From the NCBI RefSeq assembly GCF_001949145.1, contig NW_019091491.1:983210-1047209 (forward strand): a stretch of DNA of 64,000 nucleotides, in the 5' to 3' direction. The position numbers and the translations under genes are program-made. The stretch comes from Acanthaster planci. Taxonomy: Eukaryota; Echinodermata; Asteroidea; Valvatida; Acanthasteridae. Below are positions 1-12,450 of this stretch, one piece after another. Each line of letters starts with the position of its first letter. Position 1 is the stretch's first letter. The notes under the pieces are model-generated. The model was not told where the DNA came from, did not search any database, and saw nothing but the letters and a program-made list of their open reading frames with translations.

Positions 1-233
1 TAGACATTGGATGACGCCGGGCCCTTGACTCGATCGACGATCAAGAATAGTTGGGATCAGTGGGTCTGTTATACAGACTAGGCGAAAGGCAGCCTTTCTC
101 GGACAGCTTCTTGGTGGCCCACTCTATTTTGAGCCTGCTGTATTCAAACATACTGCTTGAGCTTTCCATTTCGACCAGAACTGGTTTGAACAACAATTAA
201 TATCCTACTTGTTCCCAAACACTCTCAATGTAG
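1..233. other. Upstream intron of the HYR gene
   Basis: No coding exon is visible here. It ends in a 3' splice site (AG at 232-233) before the first HYR exon, so it is the tail of an intron; the 5' part of the gene lies outside the window. Confidence 0.6.
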
Positions 234-503
234 ACAAAGAACCTCCCGCGCTTACCTGCCCTATAACAGTGACTATGGATACTGACAAAGGTAGAGCAGA
301 CGCTGCTGTGACATGGACACTAATTCCCTCAGCCACCGACAATGTTGACACATTCACCTCAAGCGACGTGCGTTGCACCAACACTGCAGGCAACGTGGTG
401 GTCTCTGGTGGAATGTATGGACTAGGCACCACGAGAGTTACATGCAGCGCAAGTGATGCAGCTTTGAATACAGGGTCGTGTCAATTTATCATTGAAGTTG
501 TTG
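234..503 (+). CDS. HYR exon 1 (in window)
   Basis: The exon is 270 nt, phase 1 in and out, with donor GTAAGT. It encodes DKEPP, TCP, SATDNVD, SGGMYGLG and GSCQF, with the four cysteines typical of a HYR domain. Confidence 0.9.
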
Positions 504-3500
504 GTAAGTAGCTTATTGTGTTAGACGCTGAGAGTGAAACTTTTATTCATTTTAGCACATGTACACAAATTTGAAAAAGATTTGTCCCACACGTTTGCAT
601 CCAGAACTGTTTGATTTACCGTAAAAGGGTGGCCATATTGCCCTACCCATCATTTGCAGTGATATTAAGTGTCCATATTTTGAAGTAAAAACAGCAAAAA
701 AAAAAAAAAAACCAAAAAGAAAGTTGCTCTTGAAGGGGAACTAACAAGTCCAATGTTTCCTGTTATTTGCACATTTTTAATAGACACTGCTGTTTTGAAC
801 ACCTGGAAAAAAGGGGGCTAACCAGACCCTGGTACTATTTTTGTAACAGAAACTATAGTTGAGATAGCTGCTTGCCAGCAAAATATGTTGCCTAGATCAC
901 AATATTCCCTTACGCACTCTCTAGCGTAAGTATGATCCTCCAACAGGTTTTTTGATGTGTCTTTCATGCCACTTTGCACCTCAATGTTGAGGGGATACTT
1001 GCACACACTGACTCCCAGTCACAGAAGTGATCTTTTTCAGAAAAGCAACGCCGTGAGGTTTTTGTTTCCATTTTCGTACATTGGCCAAGTTTGGGGCTGC
1101 AAATTTATTGCTGCTTTCCTACAATTGAATTGTTTTATCTTAAGTTACTGTGCTTTCAGAAAAATCTAGAAAAAAGTTGCCTTTTCAACTGAAAAATTGA
1201 AGAGCTACAAGTGGGCCAACAACACACTGGCTGGGACAATTTGCAGATGGACCAGTGCTCTTTCCCTTTAAATCAATTTGTTTACTTGAGCGTAATCTGC
1301 CTGTTCGACAATATTGTCGACTCAAAATGTTCACTTCCATGACATGTACGTGTGCGTGCGCGATCACCATCATTTCACATCAGTTTACACGTTGTCATGG
1401 CAGTTTACTAGCATAGTGCCTTCAGTGTTACCCAAGGCCGGCAGTCCATTGTTAGAAATATATCAAAGGTTATGTTTTTCCAAGACAACAGTGTTCTCGG
1501 CGGAAATAGTTAACAAATTGACCAAGACTGTTAGTTAGTTTCTTGTGCAATATTCATGGAGCATTGACAGTCTCAGTTTTGGTCGTTGAAGCTTTGCATG
1601 GCTCTACTTTGTTATTTAGTCCCAATTTGCGATGTTTTTACCAGTGGTGTTACCAAACTTTAAAGTCGGCAAAGATTAATTTCAGGTTTCAATGCTCATT
1701 TTGCAGATTCAGAGCCTCCGCACGTTACCTGTCCTGACACCGTAACTATGACCGCTGGCACTGGTAGAGCAGATGCCACTGTAGCATGGACATCATTGCC
1801 AAAGTCAACAGATAACGTTGACCACTTGACTCTAAGCGACATAGAATGTGTCAGCAGCGAAGGTTTTGCCGTAGTGTCTAGAGGATTGTATGGAGTTGGC
1901 AATACGACAGTTACCTGCAGTGTAACCGATTCTGCCAGGAATATTGGATCATGTCAATTCACCATTGTAGTTGTCGGTAAGATGTAATGCTAGAATATAA
2001 ACATGCACAATGTTTTATTATTATTTTATTTTTTTTACTTTCGTTTGTTCTTTGAACATTTTCTGCATCAGCTGGAACCATTAACCTTGGTGGATTCGTT
2101 TTTAGGTAAAGCGTTTTACTATCGTTGCTTTTTCTTACTCAATTTGCAGACAGAGAACCTCCCCAAATTACCTGCCCCAACGAAGTCACTTCAAAGAGCA
2201 CTGACATTGGCATGCCAAATGCAGCTGTCGTGTGGTCATCGATGCCATCAGCCACTGACAATGTTGACATATTCACTTTAAGTGACATACTGTGTTCAGA
2301 TGATTTAGGCTCCGTCGTGGTGTCCAGTGGAGTATACGAGTTGGGCCTAACTACAGTGACCTGCACCGTCACTGACGGGGCCATGAATGCAGAATCGTGT
2401 CAATTCACCATTGATGTCATTGGTGATTGTCAACAATTTCAATGAGATAATAGCATGTCATTATTCAATTATATTTTCCTAAAGAGTCACCAGCTTGTGT
2501 GAATGATTTACAGAAAAGATGTTTGATTCTGTACGTCTGTGCTTACCTTTTTTTAGATACGGAAGTTCCCAGTATTTCTTGTCCTGATTCAGTAATTTCC
2601 GTGAGTGCTGAGAGAGGCCAGTCTACAGCTTCTGTGACGTGGATTCAATATCTGTCCGCCAATGACAACGTTGATAGCCTGACATTGAGTGACATCCGGT
2701 GCGAAAACAATGCAGGCGCTACTGTGGTGTCTGGTGGAATGTATGGACTTGGCTCGACGACGGTAATATGCAGTGTAACCGATGGTGCCATGAACACCGG
2801 ATCGTGCCAGTTCACCATCGAAGTAGCCGGTATAGTATGAAACTCGACTGAGAGTAGGCCTATTCCAAGTTATCAGTTATTATTGTCATCGTTATGCTAA
2901 TGAAAAGGCAGCTCAGTGACAGATAAGCAGAACTGATTGCAAGAAGTAGGTCAGAGCCTATCGTCACATTCAGAAGTGAAAACAGCCGCTTCGATGGTCA
3001 TCAAACAAAAATGATATGCACATATGTAATAAAATTCGATTTGATTTTGTTTGCAATTTTTCAGTCACTGTAATAAATCATGTCATTAGAAAGGAAAACA
3101 ATCATGAACAATTCAGGACTGGGACGTACGAATGACCTTGCTATAAGTAGAATATTGTATTATAATTGCTTTTGTTAATAACAATCGACTTTAACTGAGA
3201 AAAAAATCCTCCTGAAATTCCAACAGAGAGTAACATTAATGGAGCTGTTATTGCCATTGCTGCCTCAACTGGCGCCGTTGTGTTTGGCTCCATTGTTGCC
3301 ATTGGTGTTATGTGCGTTCACTTGATGCGACGTGTACCTGGCTATGGACTCAGCAACGTCCTGAACTCGTTTTCTAACCAGAATGTTGAGTGGGAGGAGA
3401 GACCTCGTGAATACCGTCGTTCAGCCAAATACGATGTAAGAATATCTTAGCACGTATGGGCTATTAAAACCTAACCGTAACATAAATAGCATTTACCTTC

Positions 3501-4216
3501 GACTGAAAAGCCTACCGGTATCAAACGGACTGAAAGTACTATTTGTTACTAAAGTTGACAAAAAGGCAAGATCTTGTCACCAGTTTCAATGAATAAAATC
3601 TAGGATATTTGCCATTTGGACAAATGATATAATGCATCACAAGACTTACTGAGGCTTTAAAATTATACAAAATATTACATGCTCTGTCCCCAGTCTCATT
3701 ATGGATTTTTACCCTACTTTAACCACTGATGTGGGTCTATAGTCCTTGTCTCCAGACTAACCCATGGGAATCTTTGTAACCCGCCTGACAGCTTGCCTGG
3801 CCCACTGATTCGCAATAGTTAACGTTCTCTGTAATCCGCCCAAAACGATTTTTAAAAATTAACCCAAAAAATTAATTCGTTTAAAGGGCAAGTTAATTGC
3901 GCCAGAAAATTGGCTCGGAAGTTTACTTGGAAGCTTAGACCTCTAACACTAATTTCAACGTGTTCACTTCTTCTTAGATCCAATTTTACGGTCAGGAAGA
4001 TGACAGTTTCCCCAGACAATACGTCGTTCCTGGTCCGGCATTTGTAAGTTATATTACTTTTAGTTAAATGTTAAAAATATCAAGCATTCAAAAACTGTTC
4101 GCAATGAGCAGATTTAAACTCAATCATAGGCTGCAGTGCATTTATATCATGAAATGTATTTTCTGTTTCAGGTAGGAAACAGAGATGGAAGTTTTAACGA
4201 CGCTTTCTACTATTAG
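234..4216 (+). CDS. HYR-domain type I membrane protein, 3' part (7 exons)
   Basis: This is the C-terminal part of a cell-surface protein. Exons are 234-503, 1707-1976, 2150-2422, 2557-2829, 3227-3435, 3978-4043 and 4172-4216. The first four each encode one HYR (hyalin repeat) domain of 90-91 residues with the family pattern: EPP or EVP start, TCP or SCP, ATDNVD or ANDNVD, SGxYGLG, SCQF. All four are phase 1-1, so they splice in frame. Exon five encodes a glycine/alanine/valine/isoleucine-rich helix followed by basic residues (MRR), read as a transmembrane segment with the tail inside. Two short exons finish a tyrosine-rich tail ending in AFYY and a stop. HYR domains are immunoglobulin-like adhesion modules found in hyalin and selectin-associated proteins. 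The N-terminus and any other domains are missing, so the specific role is unknown. Confidence 0.88.
1707..1976 (+). CDS. HYR exon 2
   Basis: The exon is 270 nt, phase 1-1, with acceptor TTTTGCAG and donor GTAAGA. It encodes DSEPP, TCPDTV, STDNVD, GLYGVGNTTVTC and GSCQFTI. It begins upstream of the first internal methionine. Confidence 0.9.
2150..2422 (+). CDS. HYR exon 3
   Basis: The exon is 273 nt, phase 1-1, one codon longer than the first two. It encodes DREPPQITCP, SATDNVD, SGVYELGLTTVTC and ESCQFTI. The donor GTGATT is weaker than in the neighbouring exons. Confidence 0.87.
2557..2829 (+). CDS. HYR exon 4
   Basis: The exon is 273 nt, phase 1-1, after a T-rich tract and AG. It encodes DTEVPSISCPDSV, SANDNVD, SGGMYGLGSTTVIC and GSCQFTI. 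It is the last HYR domain before the membrane exon. Confidence 0.88.
3227..3435 (+). CDS. Transmembrane exon of the HYR gene
   Basis: The exon is 209 nt, phase 1 in and 0 out (donor GTAAGA). After a short ESNING linker comes a run of about 27 hydrophobic and small residues, then HLMRR and a polar tail containing VEWEERPREYRR. The positive residues lie on the C-terminal side of the helix, as expected for a type I protein. Confidence 0.85.
3978..4043 (+). CDS. Cytoplasmic tail exon, penultimate
   Basis: The exon is 66 nt, phase 0-0, with acceptor TTCTTAG and donor GTAAGT. It encodes 22 polar residues beginning IQFYGQEDD, part of the predicted cytoplasmic tail. No known domain. Confidence 0.75.
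4172..4216 (+). CDS. Last coding exon of the HYR gene
   Basis: The exon follows a TTTCTGTTTCAG acceptor and encodes 14 residues (VGNRDGSFNDAFYY) before TAG at 4214-4216. Tyrosines recur in this tail; signalling through them would be speculation. Confidence 0.75.
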   Translation, partial: VGNRDGSFNDAFYY

Positions 4217-4425
4217 AGATTTTTGAAAACTTGATCCTCGGGTGAAAGAAATAGAATCGGGGAAGACCGAAAAACATTCAAACAATATCCAAGATGTTCT
4301 ATATTCAAACTTCACCGTCGTGCTCCCAAACCTTTTTCACCTTAAAAGCGTTAAATGAGCGTCAACTAGTATACATATTGGAATTGCACTTTATTTACTC
4401 TTTATAAATGTATGTATTGAATTAC

Positions 4426-4431
4426 AATAAA
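4426..4431 (+). terminator. Poly(A) signal of the HYR gene
   Basis: AATAAA lies about 210 nt after the stop codon and fits a 3' UTR ending near 4445-4460. Confidence 0.7.
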
Positions 4432-4459
4432 ATATATTCAGGCAAAGCTAAGATCAAAG

Positions 4460-5690
4460 CTACATTATGCACATTACCCTTGCTACGAATAGGCTCAACT
4501 CTGAAAGGGCCAGGGTAGATCCTGTCCCAGTATTCAGCTGTTTAATGCATGATCTTTCAGAAAAAAAGTTGACGTTTAAAACATTCCAGTGCATAGTTCA
4601 GTCATAACGGTCATTCGAAGTTCATGGCCACATAAGTCTGAGCCTTCGTGCATTTGGTACGTCAGTAAAAATACTTTGAATATTTTGCTGACCAGTCTCA
4701 GTAAAAACAAAATAAGAATAATAGGCTTACAATATAGAACAGTAATAGAACAGTACGCTTATGTCTGATGTTAATAGAAATGGTGTCAAAATGACGGCAG
4801 GAAGTTAAAAAAATACCTGTGAGAGTTTGGTGCTGAAAAAAATGCCCAAGTGTTATTGGAGGAAATCGCAATGGGTGGGGGTTGAATTCTGCCCACGGGT
4901 TAAACCTTTTTATAAGATGTAAACTCTGCACTAAGCAGGTGCAATGTGATTTAACTAACGCTTGATTGCTTTTAAGTATTCATGATTGCATGCTACTATT
5001 GGGTGCTTCTGTTTCATATCCTTAATTGATCTACATTAAGAGCTTGTTATATTAAAAATGTAGAATGGGAAGAAACCAATTTTTGGGTACGTTTCGAGTT
5101 CAATGGAAAAAGGTAATTAAATTGTATTTTTGTATAAGATAAAACAGTGTGATTTGTAATCATTCAACTTGTTTCATGCAAAGACACTAGCCGGGTAAAG
5201 AAAATACTTTATAAGCTCTTTGATATAAGCGAGGTGGTTGTTTATGTGGGTGATTGTGCTGTTATATTACATGTAATTAATCCTCATCTGGATTAATTGG
5301 TAGAGAAAGAACCCCACATTTTTGATCAACAAGGTAAAGAGCATGCCGCTTTAATCACCAATGACCACTTCAAGACACTGAATTCCATTCATTTAAACTG
5401 TATTATAAATTAAACAAATGCTGAACAGTGCTACACAGTACACATTTTAAGAAAAAATTCACAGCAACGTCACACTGACAAATTGTACCTCAAGCAAAGG
5501 TACGGCCATTTCAATGTTATTACACTTTGAACTCATTTCTTTGTGTTGCACCATAAACTGGTTGGTGTAGTATCTCTTCATTTTTTTTCAAGTGATGCAG
5601 TCTTGCCTAAAGTTCTCGTAAATATTAACGTGAAAATGATCAAATATAGCAAGTACACAATGGAATTTTCAGACTCTCTCTCTGGCATCC
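4460..5690. other. AT-rich intergenic DNA, nothing recognised
   Basis: No exon with coding character, RNA gene or recognisable repeat was found between the HYR gene and the LINE remnant. Confidence 0.5.
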
Positions 5691-5718
5691 TTGCCTCGAA
5701 GAAGCAATGGTTAGCGCG

Positions 5719-6359
5719 TCAAGGGTTGGAGCAACGCCTGGAATGACGGTACAGCCCAATCCTTGAGTGGCAGTCTTTGGAGGCAGTCGTTGGCGCCGAT
5801 GAAGATTGATGGTAAACGTGCCGATGTTGCACGTGTTGTTTCCTCGCCGCACGCTCCATCGCCATCTGGACCCTTGTGTTCTTGAGAACACCCTCTTTGA
5901 CACTGTGGGGCCAGGTGATTCGATCTTTGGCAATAACCTCCCAGTTATTGGCGTGGATCTGCTCGCACCGGATGTTGCGTTTACAGACATCTTTAAAACG
6001 CAACAGCGGTCGGCCCACACGGCGGACGCCAACCTGCAATTCTCCGTAAAGGACTTCTCTCGGCAAGCACTCGGCTCCATGTAGTGCACGTGGCCGAGCC
6101 ACTGAGTCGTCTCTGGCTGGGAAATGCAGGAATGCTTAGCAAGTCAACGCGCTCAAGCACCACAGTATTGGGTCTCTGTCCTGCCGCTTGATTTACATGT
6201 GGCGCCGAACCCATTTAACCGCTTCTCCTGCTTGGCATAGCCTGTCCAGGACTCGCTGCCGTACATGAGAGTGGACAGGACACAAAATTGGTAGACGAGT
6301 AACTTGGTCTTCAAACTCAGTGAACTGTTGTTCCACACTTGCTTGTTGAGTTTTGCCAT
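5719..6359 (-). pseudogene. LINE ORF2 C-terminal remnant
   Basis: This stretch carries WNNSSLSLKTKLLVYQFCV and YGSESWT, then in another frame EVLYGELQVGVRRVGRP, and finally a Cys/His-rich end. These are the usual post-RT segments of this LINE type, in order but frame-shifted. Confidence 0.7.
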
Positions 6360-7232
6360 GACAGCAGCTGTTTTAGCGATATTGGAGCTAATTGCAGTGT
6401 CGACATGTCCAACGAGAGCGTGTTTGAAACAGTGGGCCCTAGGTAGATGAAGGTGTCAACAGCCCTCAGCTGTGTGTTGTCGATGGTAATGGCAGGAGGG
6501 GAGACAGCATCTTGTGCCATGATGTTGGTTTTGTTGAGGATGATCTTGAGCCCTAACTCCTTGCAGGCATGGGACAGTTTGTTCACCAAGTACTGCAGGC
6601 CCTTCTTGCTGTGCAATGCTAGAGCAACGCCGTCTGCAAACAGCAGCTCGCGCATAAGAACCTCGTAGACTTTGGTTTTTGCACGAAGTCTTGCGATGTT
6701 GAAGAGTTTTCTGTCTGATCTTGTGCGGACGTAGACACCTTCAGGACAGTCGGCGAAGGCGTATCGGAGGTGCATTGAGAACAAAAATCCCAAACAGGGT
6801 TGGTGCTAGAGCGCAGCCCTTCTTCACTCCACTGCTGACTGGAAATGCATCTGAGATGGCTCTATCAAAGCAAACGGTATTTGGAAGAAGATGATTGCAA
6901 GGAGCTTTGGGGAACAACCGATTTGTCGCAGGATCTAGAAGAGCCCGCTTCGACTAACTAAAGTCAAAGGCTTTGGTCAGGTCCACGAATGCAAGGAACA
7001 ATGACTGCTGCTGCTCTCGACACTTCTCATGCAGCAGATGGAGGGATAAAATCATATCCACTGTGCACCTCTCGGCACTGAAGCCACACTGGGACTCAGG
7101 ATAGACTCGCAAAGCGAGGCTCTGCAGGCGTAACATGGTGAACCAGGCGAAGACTCTGCAAACTATGCTCACATGAGAGATGCACCTGTGATTGTTGCAG
7201 TCACTGTGTTCGACTATGTTTGCATCTCTCAA
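6317..7232 (-). pseudogene. LINE reverse transcriptase remnant
   Basis: The upstream piece carries RVYPESQCGFSAERCTVDMI and FVDLTKAFD, the RT fingers/palm region. The downstream piece carries LLFADGVALA, a mutated FADD catalytic box, then LGLKIILNKTNIM and FIYLGPTVS. The two pieces are in different frames and the second catalytic Asp is Gly. Confidence 0.8.
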
Positions 7233-8255
7233 ATCTTGGGGAATGTGTCCTTGCTCCTAGCAAAGACAGAAGAGATCACATAGGGGTTGCAAGATGGCAT
7301 TTTTCCCGTGTTTCAGAACATCTTAGGGATACCGTCTTTCCGTGGAGCCTAAGCGTGCCACTTGAAAGGCAGTCTATGGTTTTGCTGAGATCGTCCAGCG
7401 TGGACATTTCGTCAAGCTCCTTCATGACTGGAAGGCCAGGCAAGGCGTTGAAGGCAACGTCTGTCACGATGTTCTGGGTTGAGTACAGTTTAAGATAACG
7501 TTCGACCCAACGCTGGAAATGCTTGCTCTTGTAAGTGATGATTTCGCCTGTTTTAGCTTTGAGCGGTGTTATTTTGATACTTGTGTGGCCGATAGCTGTT
7601 TTGATGCCCACGTACATTCCTTTCGTGTATCCACAATTGGAAGCTATCCGGATGTTGGCGCACAGGTTCTTCCAGTACTCATTGGCGTATTAAACGGCGG
7701 GCGATCTGCTGGATTTTGCTCCTCGCTGTTCGAGGGGCGTCGCACGTGCCGGGGCAAGGGTTCTGCTTGTGAGCCAGCAGTGCTTTTCTTTTGGCCTCTT
7801 TGACTGGCTGCATGTCGTCCCAGTGAGCATCGAAACAGTCAACAATCTTGCGTGCTTTCCGAATGCAGTCACGGCTGAGTCGTAGATGGCGTCGCGGGGA
7901 TGGTTCCATTTGGCGTCCACGTCACCTGGGATCTCGGACTGGAGGTGAGCTTTAGGTTTCCTCTGAAAGCTGTCAGCAAAGGAGGTCTGAGCGTTGATCG
8001 GATCGAACGTTCCACAAGTGTTGATGAGGGGGCGACCCTTGGTCTTGGCATGGTGGATCTTCCTTGGCTTCAGTCAGGCATTACTGGCTACAAGGGAAGG
8101 ATCTGTGTCAGCTCTGTGATCGCTTCTCGTGTGGAGAACACTGCTGAGGTCCGCTCTTTTGGTGATAACAAGATCTAGTTGGTGTCAGTGACGGGACGGG
8201 GGTGCCTCCAACATACTTCTTGCAGCCTTTTACACTTGAAGTAGGAGTTTGTAAC

Positions 8256-8760
8256 TCACAGGCCGTGATGACAACAGAGTTCCAACAGCCTCTGTCCGCT
8301 AGCGTTCATCCTGCCTATGCCAAAGTGGCCAAGACAGAATGACCACACTTGCCAGTCTGCTTCAACGCAAGCGTTGAAGTTGCCTAGCAAAAATAAGCCT
8401 TCAGAGCGAGGGATTCTAGATAGCACTTCCTCTAGAGCCTCGTAGAACTGATCTTCGGCTTCTGGGGAAGACGTGAGAGTCGGGGCATACACAGAAAGGA
8501 TGTTTACGAAGCCGGAAGATGTCTTCATGCGGAGGGCGAGGGTTCTTTCGGACCCCCCTGCAGGGGTTTCTGTGGTGAAAATCAGCGAGTCCCTCACCTG
8601 AAACCTACACCATGCTGCCTAGGCTCGTCCTGGGACAGGCCCTGCTAATAAGTAAGGTGAAGTCGTTTTCTCACAGAGCGCTGCTGTCAGTCAGGCGGGT
8701 TTCTTGAAGGCAACGTGGATGTTAAATCGTGCTAGTTCCTTATTGGTGATGGCGGTCTTG
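8256..8760 (-). pseudogene. LINE endonuclease domain remnant
   Basis: The minus strand encodes ELARFNIHVA, then after frame breaks a region with VNILSVYAPT, and LLGNFNACV where active copies have GDFNARV. These match the AP-endonuclease core of LINE ORF2. A stop follows FKKPA, and the catalytic Asp of GDFN is Asn here. Confidence 0.75.
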
Positions 8761-9345
8761 CGGGAGTCCTCCATTTGTTTGAGATCTGCTTTAAGACCGG
8801 GACACGTGGTGGGAACGCTCCAGCTTGCAAACCGAAGAGCTGGAGTCTTTGTATGATTCTGCTTTTGACTACTTGGTGCAGATTGGCGCTTGCTTGTCGG
8901 GAGAGACCCCTAAGCTCTACGCACCCGGTAGAGCAGGCAAGCCATGGTGGGGCGGCACATACTGGCTGGGGGCTGCCCAGCTTGGGGTGGGCAGTAGCAG
9001 CCCAGTGACGCTGCGAAAGCTTCTCCAACCGTCGGACGAGACCCCAAGCATTCCCCCGGAATCTTGCGACGTCGCCGGTGTAGCCTCTCCGTTTTGCGCT
9101 AAAAAGCTCGGACAGGGTCGTATGGAGACACTGAGCTGCCCATACGTCAGTGTCCACCTCTCGGTGCCACTGGCTGAGTCCAGAGGAAAGGATGATCCAA
9201 TACAAATTAGGACCAGTTCCAGTGAAGGAGTTGACGGAAAGTAGTACTGAGTATCTGTCAACCGCCTGATAGAGCTCCACTCTGGATTTATCCTTGAAGT
9301 TTACTCCCAAGGCCTTTCCTGTGTTCAGGTATAGCCACAAGGCAG

Positions 9346-12230
9346 CAGAGGTTTGGAATGAAAGTTTACCTTCTCCCAGGCAGTTTACCGGCCAAGGCTA
9401 ACGGACACCACCTGCCCGGATTTGAAATCAGAGGGGTCCTTCTGCTAGGTGGACTGACACTCAAGTCAACGAGCCCCAGGTTGCTCCGACCTGGTTGACT
9501 CGCTGACACCCTCTGTCATTTAGTGACAACAGGGTCAGCACGAGAAGCCAGACAGCAGGATTTGGTTAGGGCAGGCTAATGGAGAGACGCTGTGCTATTA
9601 ATGAGGTACTTCAGTGGAAATTTAGGTGCTCATTTCTGCATTCCTCCCCAGCACGTCCTAGCCCATTAAGAATTTTTCAGACTGCTCAATTTAATATACA
9701 CCAGACTTAAGAATAGCTTCCAAACACTAGCTTCATTAAAATTGCCCAAATAGGAAGATTTCAAAGAATATATTTCAAAACAATCTATGGACAACACGTA
9801 ATTTCCATTTTCCACTCGTAAACTTAGCTAGGATATCTTTAGAGGGTTTTTACTTCGAACCCCTTCAGTATCACAAATTCATACCTGAAGTCATTTCAAC
9901 ATGAAAAAACGGGATTTTTGTCAAAAAGCGTCATTCTTGTTGAAACACAATGCCCATTGATAATTGTGCTAAACCCAAATAATATCATTACATCAAGTCA
10001 GTGAAACAATTCTTCATGGCAGATCTATGCACAAAATAGTCGTGGATAATCCTTCAGAAATTGGTCTGTTGAAACTGAGTCAAGGGCTGTCGTTGATGTT
10101 AAACGTGGCGTTTGTCGTCTCCAACTACCAGCAAGGACAGACCTCATGTATTTTTAATACGGAAATAAATATGTGCCTTTGGTCTTAAAGGATAGTTTCC
10201 ATAATTAGCGAGAGTCAAAAGAAGTCAATGTACGATAAATTTCCACGGATTTTGGTCAAGAATTTTACTTTTATTTTCCCAAACCCGTCTATTTTATGGT
10301 ATACCCTTGGTGTAAGTAGTCCAGAGGAATCTTCTTATATGGACATGGCACGCACGTGGCAAGTTATGCGTGCCGCAGCGTACACAGACACTTTACCAGT
10401 GGGTATTGATGAAACTGTCTGGTATCTAGGCTTCAGCGCAGTTTTAAGCAGCGGGCATTTAGGAGCTTTCGTTTTGGACAGTGAAAATAAGACGTGTAGT
10501 CATTTGCGCATGCGTCGACTCCGACGGTTTGTGCCCCCCCCCCGGTTTCTACGACAGCACTTGTGGTGAATCTGCGTTGTGCTGAAAATGGCAACGGTTG
10601 GTGGGCACTTTCCCGACCTTCAAACCTACAGTTTTGACCGGAAGATGGATGCTACACAAGTGTTGGAAACTATGTTTCCGATAAGTTTTCGTTATTGAAT
10701 TGGTTAAATCATTAATGCAAATAAGTGATAGCTTATTGTTGAACTATGACTGATGAATTTTGAAATATCCTTTAAAATTTTAAGCAACTAAGGTGTGTTG
10801 AGTGCTTTAGGAAATTGAATTCTTGCCGTTTTTGATGCTAGGCGTAGCACTAGCGTAAGTACTTCACTGTCGAGTCGTGGCTGTGTAAAGTTCCAACAGC
10901 AAATTTAACAAAAACAAAACTTAATTTCGATTGATGGAAAATCCATTTGATTTTTTGAGATGGTTGGAAAAATTAGGTACTGTTTTGATCCTATTCCATG
11001 ATTCTTGTGAATTTGGTAAACATTATTACTACTGTTAGAAAAAACGAGTCATGTAAATTTCACTGGAGAGTTTGATTACTATTTGAATCCTATTTTCATA
11101 ACAGGGAATAATGACAAGTGATTGTGAGAGTGAAAAGCCTGAAGTCAAATCAAATAGCAAGCCTTCACAAAAGAAGTAAGTTCCGGACATAAAGTTAAAG
11201 ATGAACATGTTAATCTCAATCATGTTCCTAATATCGTTATCTAGACATGTCAACTGTAACTAACTTTGTTTTAATCACATTTTTATGCTTCCGAGAGGTG
11301 TAATTTCCCCATATGTTTAAAAGTTTTAATAAATTTTAAATCAACACTTGCCTTTAAATCCATTTTATATCTGTAATCAAGATTCTTTTTTATAATTTGT
11401 AAAGAAAACAGCCGATAATTAGCCCCACATGGTTAGGAAATTACCTTTAACCCCAAAAATCAAAATTTTCCTCAAAAATATACAGACGTCATTATGCCGT
11501 AATGCAGCAAATATCAATGTTGGGAGCTGCCCGTGGTTGATCGTGAGTCGAGCACGCCCTCAACCTTTGGCTTTTACTTTTATATTGTTGCACGGCAACA
11601 TCTCCGAACTTTTTCAAACTCAGATGTGTTTCTAAGCCTATATTGAAACCAGTTCTGGTTCTTTTGTGATGAATATACTTGAAGCAGCTGGAATTCCCCA
11701 AATACACTTTTGTTTAGTCCTTGTCGGATTTCTGGATTTAATCTCACGGTAGTTTCAAAGTGATTAAAGGGACATGGTATGCTTGACTATTTATACCGGG
11801 CATGGATGCGCCGTTCTCTGCTCGTTTTGCTGAGCCCACTGTGTCCCGCGGGCGCTCCTCTTCCATGGCCGACGCTTGTGCCGCGGAAGGTCCGACTTCC
11901 AATCTGACTTTCCGTCAACCTACTCTGATGCTTTAGGCCTGGGCCATGTGGCATGTGGACCATTCATTTGGGACCTGGGACTCAAGGTGTCCGGGGGGTC
12001 TGGGATTTATGAAGTTGGGGGTGTCCTTGTGCCGGTAATTTATGATTTGTGAACTCGATTATTTGTAACTTTCAGCTGTGTACAAAAGGCCTCTGTGTCT
12101 TGCATAGTCACGTGGTCTAACCCATTGCATAACCCATTGTGATATCGAAATTGTTCGCTGCCGTAGCTTTAAATTGTACATCTGCGATATCCCTTGAGTG
12201 TCATAAACATTAACATTCCGCTTAATGCTG
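9346..12230. other. Gene-poor DNA
   Basis: The first few hundred bases may be LINE 5' sequence. The rest is AT-rich with C-runs near 10540. No supported exon was found; the 113-codon open frame at 10228-10569 shows no domain and no splice context. Confidence 0.4.
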
Positions 12231-12254
12231 TTCACATATGGTCAACTGATATCT

Positions 12255-12450
12255 GATTATTTCACTTAATTTGTGTACCATGTAATTAAGTGGGATTTAT
12301 GTACTTCCCTAGACCGATCAACTAGCTCAAACAAATTGCATCTGTGATCAAAGCCAAATCGTCCAATCCATCCTTACCGGAAGTTTATTCTCCCCCGTGG
12401 AGACACAGGTTTCGCCCCCAGCCGGCGCTGCCGCTAGAAATTCTTGGCGC
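12255..12450 (+). repeat. Direct repeat, copy 1
   Basis: The segment from ATTTCACTTAATTTGTG through GATCAACTAGCTC to GCGCTGCCGCTA recurs in the same order and orientation at about 13235-13450. The copies have drifted at many positions. The nature of the repeat is unknown. Confidence 0.65.

Larger units (their letters stand above)
5690..9345 (-). mobile_element. Decayed LINE (non-LTR retrotransposon)
   Basis: Reading leftwards on the minus strand, pieces of one LINE ORF2 appear in the right order. They are a 5' region (9340-8732), an AP-endonuclease-like domain (about 8760-8256), a linker (7909-7276), reverse transcriptase (7232-6317) and a C-terminal tail (6359-5719) ending in a Cys/His motif, DCHSRIGLYRHSRRC. 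The frame changes repeatedly and stops interrupt it, so the copy is dead. The combination of endonuclease, the FADG variant of the FADD box and the YGELQ-type tail is typical of LINEs common in marine invertebrates; the clade could not be settled. Confidence 0.85.

Noticed and set aside
8825-9244. 139-codon open frame on the + strand
   Set aside because: It is antisense to the 5' region of the minus-strand LINE, so it is a shadow.
10228-10569. 113-codon open frame on the + strand
   Set aside because: No recognisable motif, no splice context, and it runs through a C-run near 10540; likely a chance open frame.
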